Positions 10,407-19,239 of a stretch of 38,835 bases of DNA are shown one piece after another. Location of the stretch: NCBI GenBank assembly GCA_016929795.1, contig JAFGIA010000249.1, positions 1-38,835 of the forward strand, in the 5' to 3' direction. Origin of the DNA: Anaerolineae bacterium (GTDB taxonomy: Bacteria > Chloroflexota > Anaerolineae > JAAYZQ01). The notes beneath the pieces are model-generated. The model worked only from the letters and a program-made list of their open reading frames with translations, was not told the DNA's origin and did not search any database. The translations under genes and the position numbers were made by a program. Within the stretch, counting starts at the first letter, position 1. Every line of letters starts with the position of its first letter.

Positions 10407-10449
10407 GGCAGGTTGGTCGATTGGCCGCCGGCCCATCGACCAACCTGCC
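10407..10449. repeat. intergenic hairpin repeat, copy 1
   Basis: Perfect 15-bp arms GGCAGGTTGGTCGAT (10407-10421) and ATCGACCAACCTGCC (10435-10449) surround a 13-nt GC-rich loop. It lies between the DRTGG gene end and the enolase start. It shares core and flanks (TTGGTAGA before, AATCTAC after) with the hairpin at 17341-17377. It may terminate or attenuate transcription into eno. Confidence 0.7.
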
Positions 10450-10462
10450 AATCTACAGATTT

Positions 10463-11539
10463 CTATGTTGTCGTCTCCAACCCCAGCCCCTGATACAACG
10501 TCCCAAAGTCGAACCGGTCCTCGATCATTTCCTGAAAACGCTCGACCTTCTTTTCCAGGTGAAAGCGTGTCTTGCCGAAAAACCGCTCAATGATCTCGAC
10601 GGTGCTCAGCGTGTCCTGGCGGACGAGGATCATGGGCACGCCGACCTCTGCAGCCCGCCCGAGAATGATCGGGCTGGGCTGCAGGTTGCCGGTGAGGATC
10701 AGGCACTTGGTGCTCGTTTCGAGTGCTGCAAGCTGGATGTCTGGCCGGTCGCCGCCGGTAATTACCGCTTTGTTCGGCTTGCGGCGAAAATAGGTGAGTG
10801 CCGAGTCGACGCTCATCGCGCCTACCATCAGGTGCTCTACCAGCTCGTCTGTCTTTTCTTCACAGCACAGGATCTTGCCCGACAGAAACTCGGCCAGCTC
10901 GCCCACGCTGATCGACAGCAGGAGGCGCTCTTGTGGCAGCACGGCGAGCACCGGCACGCCGCGCTCTTCGAGCGCCGGTTTGGCCAGCTCTTGCACAAAG
11001 GGCATGCGTTGGCGCGGGATGGCATTCAGCACCACCCCGATCAGGCTGCTGCCCAGGCGTTTCTGGGCCGTGAGCGCGTCGTCGAGGATCTGCAGGTCGT
11101 CGCTGTACTTGACCACGACCAGCTCTTGGGCGTGGAGCAGGCTGCCCACCTGCGGGGTCGGCAGGCCGATCAAATAGCCCTCTCGCAGATTCACCCCTCC
11201 CTCGAGGATGACCACGTCGCGCCCCGCCGACACGCGCTCGTACGCGGATATGAGGCGTTGCTGAAAGTCGGTCTGTTCTTCGCCACGCAGGATCGCCTCG
11301 GCCGTGCGTGGTCCAATGCTGACGGGCACCATGTCGTCGAGGTTGTCGGGCAGGTTGAACGTCTGTTTAAAGAACTCGGCATCCTCGTCCACCAACCCGG
11401 CTGCAAGCCTCGCACCCGTGCTCACCGGCTTCATATAGCCGATGCGCAGCCCATCGTGCTGCATGTGCCAGGCCAGCCCCACGCACAAGGCGCTCTTGCC
11501 CGAAAAGGTCTCTGTTGACGTTACGTATAGAGTTGCCAT
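10463..11539 (-). CDS. AAA_26/DRTGG-domain protein (phosphotransacetylase N-terminus-like)
   Basis: A 358-residue protein. The N-terminal half is a dethiobiotin-synthetase-like P-loop domain (STETFSGKSAL at residues 8-18). The C-terminal half is a DRTGG domain, seen around residues 215-325 with VITGGDRPDIQLAAL. Together they correspond to the N-terminal regulatory part of long bacterial phosphotransacetylases, but the catalytic PTA domain is absent. It follows the ADP-forming acetate-CoA ligase by 24 nt, has a good ribosome site (GGAGGT), and is probably cotranscribed. I infer an acetyl-CoA or acetyl-phosphate sensing role for that enzyme. The family's function is not experimentally clear to me. 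Confidence 0.78.
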   Translation of the reverse strand: MATLYVTSTETFSGKSALCVGLAWHMQHDGLRIGYMKPVSTGARLAAGLVDEDAEFFKQTFNLPDNLDDMVPVSIGPRTAEAILRGEEQTDFQQRLISAYERVSAGRDVVILEGGVNLREGYLIGLPTPQVGSLLHAQELVVVKYSDDLQILDDALTAQKRLGSSLIGVVLNAIPRQRMPFVQELAKPALEERGVPVLAVLPQERLLLSISVGELAEFLSGKILCCEEKTDELVEHLMVGAMSVDSALTYFRRKPNKAVITGGDRPDIQLAALETSTKCLILTGNLQPSPIILGRAAEVGVPMILVRQDTLSTVEIIERFFGKTRFHLEKKVERFQEMIEDRFDFGTLYQGLGLETTT

Positions 11540-11563
11540 GCATGACCTCCGATCAATTCACAA

Positions 11564-13654
11564 TTACTCGAGAATGAGCCTCATGTCAATTCCGATCACC
11601 CCTTTGCCCTCTTCCATTACGGTCAGGGGATTGACGTCGAATTCGACGATCTCTGGAAAGTCGGTGACGAGCTGGGCCAGGCGCAGCAGGGCGTCGAGCA
11701 GGGCGTCGATGTCTGATGGCCGTTCGCCGCGCACGCCGCGTAGGACGTTGGTAGCCCGAATCTCGGAGACCATCTCGCGCGCCTCGCGGCGGTCGAAGGG
11801 GACGATACGAAAGGCTACGTCTTGCAGCGCCTCGACATAAATCCCACCCAGGCCAAAGATCATCAGCGGGCCGAAATGGGCGTCGCGGTGCATGCCGGCG
11901 ATGGCTTCTTTGCCGCCTACCACCATATCCTGGACGAGGCATCCCCAGATGTCGGCGTCGGGTACGTAGCGGCTGGCGCGATAGACCATCAGGTCGTACG
12001 TGTCGCGCACCTCGTCTGGCGACGTGATGTTCAATTTCACACCGCCCACGTCCGTCTTGTGCAGAATGTCGGGCGACGCGATCTTGAGCGCGATGGGATA
12101 GCCGATCTCTTTAGCATAGCGCACCGCCTCGTCCGGTGTGCGCGCCAGGTAGGTGAGCGGTGTGGGGATGCCGTATGCGTCCATGATGTCGCGCCCTTCC
12201 ACATCACCCATCATGATCCGCCTCTCGGCGCGCACCCTGTCGAGGATGGCACGTACCCTGGCTCGGTCCACGTCAAAGGTCTCGATCGCGATCGGTGGCC
12301 GCTCGCGCCATCGCCTGTGGCGCATCATGGCGGCGAGCGCGGCCACAGCCCGCTCGGGCACGGGATAGTTGGGCACGCGGTATTCGTTCAGAATGCGCAC
12401 GCCGGAGGCTACCCGCTGGCTGCCCATGAATGAAGCCAGCACCGGCTTGTCGCAGTGCTGCGCCAGCTTGCCGATCACCCGCGCGGTCTCGTCGACCTGG
12501 GTCATGGCCTGCGGGGTCAGGATGGCCAGCACCCCCCCTACGTTCGGGTCCGAGGCCATGGCATCGAGCGCGAGCGCGTAGCGGTCGGCCAGCGCATCAC
12601 CGAGCACGTCGACGGGGTTAAGTACGCTTGCCGCGGGGGGCAGTGAGCGGCGCAGCCATTCCATCACCTCGGTGGCGATCGACGCGAGCTGCAGGCCGGC
12701 TCGCTCGCAAGCATCGGTGGCCATAATGCCCGGGCCGCCGGCGTTGGTGACAATCGCGATCCGGTCGGCGGGCAGCAGCGGCTGCCGGGCAAAGGCGATC
12801 GAGTAGTCAAAGAGCTCTTGCACTGACCGGGCACGGATGACCCCACTCTGCTCGAACGCCGCCTCGTAGGCTCGCTCCGATCCGGCGAGGGTGCCCGTGT
12901 GCGACGACACGGCGCGCGAGCCGGCGCTGGTCGAGCCCGACTTGATGACAATGATCGGTTTTTTACACGATACCTCGCGGGCGATACGCATGAACTCGGG
13001 CCCGTCCTCGATCCCTTCCAGGTAGGCCATGATCACACCCGTGTTCGGATCGTCGCCCCAGGCCCTGGTCAGCGACAGCTCGTCGACGTCCGCCTTGTTC
13101 CCGAGGCTGACAAAGTGGGTGAATCCAACCTCTTCATCAAGGGCCATGTCGAGCACGGCCGTGCACAGCGCCCCCGATTGGGACATAAAGGCGATCTTGC
13201 CCTGTAGCGGCATCCCGGCGGCGAAGGAGGCATTCAGGCTCGAGAGGGTGTCGATGATGCCCAGGCAGTTGGGCCCGAGCAAGCGCATACCATAGCTCCT
13301 GGCGATCTCGACCATCTCGTGCTCCCGCTGCCAGCCCTCGCTGCCCGTTTCGCGAAAGCCGGCCGAGATGACGATCACGCCCTTGACACCCTTTTCGCCA
13401 CAGTCGACCAGTGCGTCGGTCACGTACTTGCTGGGCACAACGATCACGGCCAGGTCCACGCCCCCTGGCACGTCGCGCACGTTGGGGTAGCAGCGCAGCC
13501 CCATGATGGCGTCCGCCTTGGGGTTGACCGGATAGATGGCACCATGGTAGCCGTGTTCGACGACGTTGTGCAACACGGCATGGCCCAGCTTGCCTGGCGT
13601 GCGTGAGGCGCCGATTACTGCCACCGCACGCGGTTCAAAAAAGATCTCGAGCAC
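11564..13654 (-). CDS. acetate-CoA ligase (ADP-forming), fused alpha-beta chain
   Basis: A protein of about 696 residues that makes ATP from acyl-CoA: acetyl-CoA + ADP + Pi gives acetate + CoA + ATP. Order: CoA-binding Rossmann domain (residues 1-125, VAVIGASRTPGKLGHAV), two succinyl-CoA-ligase-like flavodoxin domains, with the phosphohistidine candidate H252 in SSHTGTLAGS, then an ATP-grasp domain from about 470 (YPIALKIASPDILHKTDVGG) ending with FDVNPLTV. Single-chain fusions are common in anaerobic and Chloroflexota lineages. GTG 13654 is chosen over TTG 13678 because GGAG lies 8 nt upstream and the family starts at this point. It indicates fermentative acetate formation with substrate-level ATP synthesis. 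Confidence 0.9.
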   Translation of the reverse strand: MLEIFFEPRAVAVIGASRTPGKLGHAVLHNVVEHGYHGAIYPVNPKADAIMGLRCYPNVRDVPGGVDLAVIVVPSKYVTDALVDCGEKGVKGVIVISAGFRETGSEGWQREHEMVEIARSYGMRLLGPNCLGIIDTLSSLNASFAAGMPLQGKIAFMSQSGALCTAVLDMALDEEVGFTHFVSLGNKADVDELSLTRAWGDDPNTGVIMAYLEGIEDGPEFMRIAREVSCKKPIIVIKSGSTSAGSRAVSSHTGTLAGSERAYEAAFEQSGVIRARSVQELFDYSIAFARQPLLPADRIAIVTNAGGPGIMATDACERAGLQLASIATEVMEWLRRSLPPAASVLNPVDVLGDALADRYALALDAMASDPNVGGVLAILTPQAMTQVDETARVIGKLAQHCDKPVLASFMGSQRVASGVRILNEYRVPNYPVPERAVAALAAMMRHRRWRERPPIAIETFDVDRARVRAILDRVRAERRIMMGDVEGRDIMDAYGIPTPLTYLARTPDEAVRYAKEIGYPIALKIASPDILHKTDVGGVKLNITSPDEVRDTYDLMVYRASRYVPDADIWGCLVQDMVVGGKEAIAGMHRDAHFGPLMIFGLGGIYVEALQDVAFRIVPFDRREAREMVSEIRATNVLRGVRGERPSDIDALLDALLRLAQLVTDFPEIVEFDVNPLTVMEEGKGVIGIDMRLILE

Positions 13655-13705
13655 GGTCCTGGCTCCAAAACAGGGCAAAGTAGGCTACCCATTCCAACCA
13701 GAACT

Positions 13706-13734
13706 ATCATACCGCAAAACGACCAAAAGCGCAA
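13706..13734 (-). promoter_or_regulatory. promoter of the ADP-forming acetate-CoA ligase
   Basis: On the minus strand: -35 TTGCGC (13729-13734), a 17-bp spacer, and -10 TATGAT (13706-13711), about 50 bp before the GTG start. It is divergent from the Rrf2 promoter. Confidence 0.55.
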
Positions 13735-13776
13735 AGGCCAGAGCATGTGTCAGCAGAGGCATGTGGCGGCGCTTAC

Positions 13777-13805
13777 TTGACACGCCCAGCCGCATGTGCT
13801 ACAAT
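13777..13805 (+). promoter_or_regulatory. promoter of the rrf2-cysE-cysK operon
   Basis: Consensus -35 TTGACA (13777-13782), a 17-bp spacer, and -10 TACAAT (13800-13805). Confidence 0.75.
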
Positions 13806-13829
13806 AATCCCGACACTTTACTAGGGATT
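13806..13829 (+). promoter_or_regulatory. candidate Rrf2 operator
   Basis: Dyad AATCCC (13806-13811) and GGGATT (13824-13829) with a 12-nt gap. It lies immediately downstream of the -10 box and across the predicted start point, a placement that would block initiation. Its size suits a dimeric winged-helix regulator such as the Rrf2 protein encoded next. Binding is inferred only. Confidence 0.4.
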
Positions 13830-13851
13830 GGCGAGCGAAGGGAGAACGAGG

Positions 13852-14286
13852 GTGCGGGTATCGGCCAAGGAGATGTATGGGCTGCGTGCCATGGGCGAGT
13901 TTGCCCGGCACTTTGGCGAGGGACCATTGTCGCTGGCCGAGGTGGCGCGCACGCAGGGCATCTCGCAGGCGTACCTGGAGCAGATTGCTATCGATCTGCG
14001 GCGTGCCGGCTTGCTGTGCAGCAAGCGTGGTGCCCAGGGCGGGTACTACCTGGCGCGGCCTCCGGAAGCGACGACGGCCGGCGACGTCATCCGTGCGCTC
14101 GAGGGGAGCATTCTGCCGGTGCAGTGCGTGGCCGAGGAGCGGTGTGAGCCATGCCAACTCGAGGCGGGGTGTAGCGCGCGGGGCATCTGGGAGCAGGTGC
14201 GCGCCCGCCTGGTCGAAACACTCGATAACATCACGCTGGCCGATTTGGAGACATACGCCCGCGGGGTGTACCGCGCGGATCTGTGA
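13852..14286 (+). CDS. Rrf2 family transcriptional regulator with four cysteines
   Basis: A 144-residue winged-helix regulator. The DNA-binding part has the family pattern (LSLAEVARTQGISQAYLEQI, then GGYYLARP). C92, C98, C101 and C107 form a cluster that could hold an Fe-S centre, as in IscR/NsrR/RsrR-type members; CymR-type cysteine regulators lack it. GTG 13852 is used because GGGAG lies 7 nt upstream and the protein then begins at the usual position; TTG 13828 is less likely. It heads an operon with cysE, cysK and a cysteine desulfurase, so it probably senses Fe-S or cysteine status and controls sulfur supply. Confidence 0.85.
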   Translation: MRVSAKEMYGLRAMGEFARHFGEGPLSLAEVARTQGISQAYLEQIAIDLRRAGLLCSKRGAQGGYYLARPPEATTAGDVIRALEGSILPVQCVAEERCEPCQLEAGCSARGIWEQVRARLVETLDNITLADLETYARGVYRADL

Positions 14287-14290
14287 GAGA

Positions 14291-15160
14291 ATGAACAGCG
14301 ACTCGACACTTGCATTCAAAAAGGGCCAGCGCGCGCAGCAGCAGGCGCTGCACGGCGGCGACGAGCCCCGTGGTCTGCTCGGCCGCCTGCGCCGCTGGCG
14401 CGCGCTGTTGCGCGAGGACGTGGAGACGATCTACCGCAAAGACCCTGCGGCCCGCACCCTGGCCGAGGTGCTCACCTGCTATCCGGGCCTGCACGCCACC
14501 TGGCTGCATCGCATAGCGCACGCGCTGTGGAAAAGGGATCACTACACGGTGGCGCGCTTTGTGTCGCACCTCAGCCGTTTCCTGACAGGGATCGAGATCC
14601 ATCCTGGAGCGACCGTCGGCCGCCGCTTTTTCATCGACCATGGCGCGGGGGTGGTCATTGGCGAAACGGCCGAGATCGGCGATGACGTGCTCATGTACCA
14701 GGGTGCGGTTCTCGGCGGCACCTCTTCCGAGCGGGTGAAGCGGCACCCCACCGTAGGCCACAATGTCGTCATTGGCGCACACGCGATCATCCTGGGCAAT
14801 GTGTGGATTGGAAACAGTGCCAAGGTCGGCTCCGGGTCTGTGGTGATCGAGTCGGTGCCCGCCGGGGCAACTGTAATCGGCGTGCCAGGCCGGATCGTGC
14901 GCATCAACGGCCGGCCTCCGCCCCTGGGGTACAGGGGTTCGCCAGCGCGGCCGCGCGACGTTCTCGATCACGCCCGCCTGCCCGATCCGGTGGTCGAGAC
15001 GCTCCGCTGCCTGGTGGATCGGGTCGAATTGTTGGAAGGCCAGATGCGCGATATGAGAAAGGCGTCGCCGGTAGAGTGGGATAAGGATCTGCCCGTGGTG
15101 TGTAGCTGGGGGGTGGAAGGAGCGGAGCCGGGGGGCGATGGAAGCACGCAGAGCGGATAG
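14291..15160 (+). CDS. cysE: serine O-acetyltransferase
   Basis: A 289-residue left-handed beta-helix acetyltransferase that makes O-acetylserine from serine and acetyl-CoA, the first step of cysteine synthesis. An N-terminal helical part (residues 30-100) precedes hexapeptide repeats. The active-site segment [12 protein letters not shown] carries D116 and H117, followed by [13 protein letters not shown] and the trimer-forming repeats [16 protein letters not shown]. The C-terminus is longer than in many homologues and lacks the typical terminal isoleucine that feeds back into CysK. It starts 4 nt after the Rrf2 stop, and its last 23 nt overlap cysK. Confidence 0.92.
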   Translation: MNSDSTLAFKKGQRAQQQALHGGDEPRGLLGRLRRWRALLREDVETIYRKDPAARTLAEVLTCYPGLHATWLHRIAHALWKRDHYTVARFVSHLSRFLTGIEIHPGATVGRRFFIDHGAGVVIGETAEIGDDVLMYQGAVLGGTSSERVKRHPTVGHNVVIGAHAIILGNVWIGNSAKVGSGSVVIESVPAGATVIGVPGRIVRINGRPPPLGYRGSPARPRDVLDHARLPDPVVETLRCLVDRVELLEGQMRDMRKASPVEWDKDLPVVCSWGVEGAEPGGDGSTQSG

Positions 15161-16064
15161 CATTCTTGACCTGGTGGGACATACCCCCGTGGTGCGCCTA
15201 CGGCGGGTGGTGCCCGAGGGTGCGGCGACGGTGTGGGCCAAGCTGGAGCGGTATAATCCCGGTGGCAGTATCAAGGATCGCATCGCCAGGTCGATGATCG
15301 AAGCGGCGGAGGCATCGGGCGACCTGCGCCCGGGCCAGGTGATCGTGGAACCGACGAGTGGCAATACGGGGATTGGCCTGGCCATGGTGGCTGCCGCCAA
15401 GGGCTACCGCCTGATCTTGACGATGCCTGAGACGATGACGGCCGAGCGCCGGGCGATCCTGAAGGCGTACGGCGCCGAGCTGATCTTGACGCCCGGCGAC
15501 CAGGGGATGAAGGGGGCGATGGCCCGGGCGGAAGAGCTGGCGCGCGAACAGGGCTATTTCATGCCGCAGCAGTTTCAGAACCGGGCAAACCCCGAGGTGC
15601 ACCGCCGCACTACGGCTCGAGAGGTGATCGACCAGGTAGGCCATCTCGACGCTTTTGTGGCGGGGGTTGGCACAGGCGGGACGGTGACCGGGACGGGCCA
15701 GGCACTCAAAGAGCTTGTGGCCGGGGTGCGGATCGTAGCGGTCGAGCCAGCCGGATCGCCGGTGCTGTCGGGTGGCGAGGCCGGGAGTCACAAGATTCCT
15801 GGCATTGGGGCCGGCTTTGTTCCGGGCGTGTACGATGGCACAGTAGTGGATGAGATCATTCGTGTCGAGAATGATGATGCATGGGAGATGACGCGCCGCC
15901 TGGCACGCGAGGAAGGCATCCTGGCCGGTATCTCGTCGGGCGCGGCGGCGTTTGCCGCACTCAACGTGGCACGCCGGCTGGGCGAGGGCAAGGTTGTCGT
16001 CGTCGTATTGCCCGATACAGGCGAGCGCTACCTGAGCACAGGCGTGTTCGATGCCGCAGGATAG
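15138..16064 (+). CDS. cysK: cysteine synthase A
   Basis: A 308-residue pyridoxal-phosphate enzyme condensing O-acetylserine with sulfide to give cysteine. The PLP lysine is K46 in [15 protein letters not shown] (73-78) binds the substrate carboxylate, and GTGGTVTG (178-185) binds the phosphate. Length and motifs are normal for the CysK/CysM group, and I cannot separate CysK from CysM with certainty. It overlaps the end of cysE by 23 nt, so translation is probably coupled. Confidence 0.93.
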   Translation: MEARRADSILDLVGHTPVVRLRRVVPEGAATVWAKLERYNPGGSIKDRIARSMIEAAEASGDLRPGQVIVEPTSGNTGIGLAMVAAAKGYRLILTMPETMTAERRAILKAYGAELILTPGDQGMKGAMARAEELAREQGYFMPQQFQNRANPEVHRRTTAREVIDQVGHLDAFVAGVGTGGTVTGTGQALKELVAGVRIVAVEPAGSPVLSGGEAGSHKIPGIGAGFVPGVYDGTVVDEIIRVENDDAWEMTRRLAREEGILAGISSGAAAFAALNVARRLGEGKVVVVVLPDTGERYLSTGVFDAAG

Positions 16065-16144
16065 GGGGACGCGGTTGGAGAGTGCTCCCAGTCGTTGTGG
16101 CACTGCTCAAGCAGATTACATACAAAGGAGTAACTGACAAAACA

Positions 16145-17329
16145 ATGGATGAACGAGTTGAGCGCATAGTGTATCTGGACCACGCCGCCACAACACCGGT
16201 CGATCCACGGGTAGTGGAGGCGATGCTGCCCTATTGGACGGAAAAATTTGGCAATCCCTCAAGCATCTATTCGCTGGGGCGCGAGGCGCGCCAGGCGCTT
16301 GAGGATGCCCGCGACACGGTGGCCGCTATCCTCCACTGTGAGGCGCGCGATGTCATCTTTACGAGCGGCGGCAGCGAGAGCGATAACCTGGCGCTGCGCG
16401 GCGTGGCGTTCGAACGCCGCGAGCGGCTGGGCAAGAAGCACATCATTACCTCGGCGATCGAGCACCACGCCGTTCTGCACACGGTCGAGCAGCTCAGCAA
16501 GAATTTTGGCTTCGAGGTCACCTACCTGCCCGTGGACAGGCACGGCCTGGTCGATCCCGCGGGGGTCGAGGCGGCCATCCGGCCCGATACGGCGCTGATC
16601 AGCATCATGTATGCCAACAATGAGGTGGGCACGATCGAGCCGATGGCCGAGATTGGCGAGATGGCACGCGCGCTCAAGATCCCGTTTCACACTGATGCCG
16701 TGCAGGCGGGCGGCACGCTGAGCCTCGACGTCAAGGCACTGAACGTCGATCTGCTGTCGCTTTCGGCCCACAAGTTCTACGGGCCCAAGGGGGTGGGGGT
16801 GCTTTACGCGCGGCGCGGCGCGACTCTGCTGCCGATGCAGACAGGCGGCGGGCACGAGCGCCGGCGGCGCGCTGGCACGGAGAATGTGCCCTACATCGTC
16901 GGGCTGGCCACGGCCCTGCGCCTGGCCTACCAAGAGGCGGAGGAGACGAACGCGCGCATTGCCGGGCTCCGCGACAGGCTGGTCGCAGGGGTGCTGGAGC
17001 GTATCCCGGAGAGCCAGCTCTCGGGCCACCCCACTGAGCGGTTGCCCAACAATGCCAGCTTGCTCTTTCGCTACGTCGAGGGCGAGTCGATCCTGCTCCA
17101 TCTCGACAAGTTGGGCATCGCCGCGAGCAGTGGATCCGCGTGCACCAGCGGCTCGCTCGAGCCGTCGCACGTCCTGATCGCCATGGGGCACCCCCACGAG
17201 ATCGCCCACGGCTCGCTGCGCCTGACGCTCGGTAAGGGGAACACTGAGCAGGATGTGGACTATGTGCTGGAAGTGCTGCCGCCCATCATCGAAAAGCTGA
17301 GGAGGATGAGCCCGCTGTACCAGGGATAG
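16145..17329 (+). CDS. cysteine desulfurase, NifS/IscS family
   Basis: A 394-residue PLP enzyme releasing sulfur from cysteine as a persulfide for Fe-S clusters and tRNA thiolation. Visible are YLDHAATTP at the N-terminus, the PLP lysine K210 in [11 protein letters not shown], the RRAGTENVP motif, and the catalytic cysteine C333 in [10 protein letters not shown]. The short loop around C333 is the class I (IscS/NifS) arrangement. A plausible AAGGAG site is 14 nt upstream, which is long, so initiation may be weak or use another signal. It lies 80 nt after cysK. The mnmA gene in the next unit would be a natural sulfur acceptor. Confidence 0.92.
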   Translation: MDERVERIVYLDHAATTPVDPRVVEAMLPYWTEKFGNPSSIYSLGREARQALEDARDTVAAILHCEARDVIFTSGGSESDNLALRGVAFERRERLGKKHIITSAIEHHAVLHTVEQLSKNFGFEVTYLPVDRHGLVDPAGVEAAIRPDTALISIMYANNEVGTIEPMAEIGEMARALKIPFHTDAVQAGGTLSLDVKALNVDLLSLSAHKFYGPKGVGVLYARRGATLLPMQTGGGHERRRRAGTENVPYIVGLATALRLAYQEAEETNARIAGLRDRLVAGVLERIPESQLSGHPTERLPNNASLLFRYVEGESILLHLDKLGIAASSGSACTSGSLEPSHVLIAMGHPHEIAHGSLRLTLGKGNTEQDVDYVLEVLPPIIEKLRRMSPLYQG

Positions 17330-17340
17330 TAGGCTGGTGG

Positions 17341-17377
17341 TTGGTAGGTTGGTAGATTGGAGCTACCAACCTACCAA
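17341..17377. repeat. intergenic hairpin repeat, copy 2
   Basis: Perfect 15-bp arms TTGGTAGGTTGGTAG (17341-17355) and CTACCAACCTACCAA (17363-17377) with a 7-nt loop, 12 bp after the desulfurase stop. It is related to the hairpin at 10407-10449. It probably also ends transcription of the cysteine operon, though no T-tract follows. Confidence 0.7.
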
Positions 17378-17402
17378 TCTACCAATTTACTAACTCGATC
17401 TT

Positions 17403-17431
17403 TTGCCCCACAGACACAAATGTGATATACT
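17403..17431 (+). promoter_or_regulatory. promoter of the ArsA-amidase-mnmA unit
   Basis: -35 TTGCCC (17403-17408), a 17-bp spacer, and -10 TATACT (17426-17431). Both boxes are identical to those of the Clp1-kinase promoter. About 95 nt of leader follows, including a short GC stem (CCCGCC/GGCGGG). Confidence 0.55.
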
Positions 17432-17532
17432 ACCGCTGCTGCCCGCCACGCCGGGAGGCGGGAAGAGGAAGGCGGGTCCCTGGGAGCCACCCATTTTGTT
17501 GTACCATAACGATGGAGTTTTGAACGAGACAG

Positions 17533-18459
17533 ATGTCACTGGCTAGCCTGAACGAGACTCGAAAGCGTGTATTAATGTTCGGTGGCAAGGGCGGGGTCGG
17601 CAAGACGACAACCTCGGCTACCACGGCCGTGCACTTTGCGTCGCAGGGACACCGTACGTTGATCCTGTCCAGCGACCTGACTCCCTCGCTGTCGGATATT
17701 TTCGAGACGGTCATCGGCCCGACCGAGACGCCCATTCCTGGCGTCGAGAACTTGTGGGGGCTCGAGATCGACCCGGAAGAGGTGATGCGCCGCTGGAAGA
17801 TCAAATTCGGCCCCGAGATCTATCAGGCGGCGCAGGTGTTTGTCGACATGCCTTACGACGACCTGGTCGACTATGTGGGGATGGCGCCCGGCATCCAGGA
17901 AGAGTTCCTGCTCGATTTTATCGTCGAACAGGTGCGCGAGGGGGGGTTCGACCTGGTGGTGTGGGATACGGCGCCCGCCGGGGATACGCTGCGCCTGCTG
18001 GAGCTACCTCACAAGTTCCTGGAGCACCTGCGCATCGCCCCGCGCATCTATCTCGGGGTGCGCGACAAACTTCAGTTGGGCAAGGTGCCGTTCCTGGAGC
18101 TGATCGAAAGCTGGCGCCAGCTATCGGGTGACATCACCCACTTTTTCAAGGACCCGGCCAATGCCGAGTTCATCCTGGTGACCATCCCCGAGGCGCTGGG
18201 GGTGTACCAGGCACGGCGCCTGGTGGGTGAGTTTGCCCAATTCGGGCTCGATATCCAGAATCTGATCGTGAACCATGTCATCATGCAGGCTGACGGCGAG
18301 TTTATGCGCCGCCGGCACGAGATGCAGCGCCCCTACCTGGCCCTGCTGAAAGAGGAGTATGGCGGCGAGATGGTCATCACACACCTGCCGCTCCTTGCCG
18401 ACGAGGTCAAGGGGGTGGAGCGGCTGCGCCGGTTGGAAGAGCTGCTCTTTGCACCATAG
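17533..18459 (+). CDS. ArsA/Get3-like ATPase
   Basis: A 308-residue P-loop ATPase of the SIMIBI class. The deviant Walker A is GGKGGVGKTTTSA (near residue 17), switch I is LSSDLTPSLSD and switch II is VVWDTAPAGDTLRLL. It is a single ArsA half, as in archaeal and eukaryotic Get3/TRC40, which act as dimers that deliver tail-anchored proteins or, as ArsA, drive arsenite export. No arsenic genes are nearby, so I favour a Get3-like chaperone role. The ATG at 17533 is the first conserved start. It is followed after 12 nt by the amidase gene. Confidence 0.82.
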   Translation: MSLASLNETRKRVLMFGGKGGVGKTTTSATTAVHFASQGHRTLILSSDLTPSLSDIFETVIGPTETPIPGVENLWGLEIDPEEVMRRWKIKFGPEIYQAAQVFVDMPYDDLVDYVGMAPGIQEEFLLDFIVEQVREGGFDLVVWDTAPAGDTLRLLELPHKFLEHLRIAPRIYLGVRDKLQLGKVPFLELIESWRQLSGDITHFFKDPANAEFILVTIPEALGVYQARRLVGEFAQFGLDIQNLIVNHVIMQADGEFMRRRHEMQRPYLALLKEEYGGEMVITHLPLLADEVKGVERLRRLEELLFAP

Positions 18460-18471
18460 GAGGAAAAGGGG

Positions 18472-19197
18472 ATGAAACCGGATTATCCAGCGGCGATCTG
18501 GCGGCCTGCTGCCGATTCAAATTTTGAAACCCGCCCACCAGGCGTGGCCATCGACGCGGTCGTGCTCCACGCCACGGCCGGCAGCCTGTCCGGGACGCTG
18601 GCCTGGTTTGCAAATCCCGACAGCGGTGTGTCGGCTCACTATGTTGTCGCCAAGAATGGCTATGTTTATCAGATGGTGGAGGAGAGCCAGCGGGCCCACC
18701 ACGCGGGCGCAAGCCGCTACCAGGGGCGCGAGAACTGGAATGCCTTTTCGGTCGGGATCGAGATTGTCAACCTGAACGACGGCAGGGATCCGTACCCTGC
18801 CGATCAATTCGAGGCGACGGTCAAGCTGGTGGCCTACCTGGTGGACAAGTACCAGATCCCATCCCAATGGATCGTCACCCACGCCGACATCTCGACCGTG
18901 GGCAAAACGGACCCGCGCGGGTTTGCGATCCATGAGCTGATCCTGCGCATCTATGAGCCTGAGGCGAACCTGCCGGAGGACGTGGTGCGCGAGGCGGCGT
19001 GGAACGCTGCGGGTATTGCCTTTAACCCGAACGCCGCCTTTCCACGCTACGCGCGCGAGCACAACCTCGGCACGCCGCAGACCGCCGAGTTCGATTTTTC
19101 CTACAAGGGCGTCAACTATCGTGGGCAGGGATTCAGTGGGGCGATTGTCTTTGCGCAGGTGGGCGATTGGGCCGACATCCGGGAATTGAGTTGGTAG
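18472..19197 (+). CDS. N-acetylmuramoyl-L-alanine amidase (Amidase_2/PGRP type)
   Basis: A 241-residue zinc amidase cleaving the MurNAc-L-Ala bond of peptidoglycan. Predicted zinc ligands are H33 (VVLHATAG), H138 (VTHADI) and D148 (KTDPRG), and E98 in GIEIVNLND is conserved. About 60 C-terminal residues follow the catalytic domain and are unassigned. No signal peptide is visible, so it may work on recycled muropeptides in the cytoplasm or be exported by an unrecognised route. The ribosome site AGGAGG overlaps the ArsA gene end. Confidence 0.85.
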   Translation: MKPDYPAAIWRPAADSNFETRPPGVAIDAVVLHATAGSLSGTLAWFANPDSGVSAHYVVAKNGYVYQMVEESQRAHHAGASRYQGRENWNAFSVGIEIVNLNDGRDPYPADQFEATVKLVAYLVDKYQIPSQWIVTHADISTVGKTDPRGFAIHELILRIYEPEANLPEDVVREAAWNAAGIAFNPNAAFPRYAREHNLGTPQTAEFDFSYKGVNYRGQGFSGAIVFAQVGDWADIRELSW

Positions 19198-19239
19198 CAG
19201 GCAGGATGGCGCGGCCAGAGCAAAGGGGGAACTGAGCTG

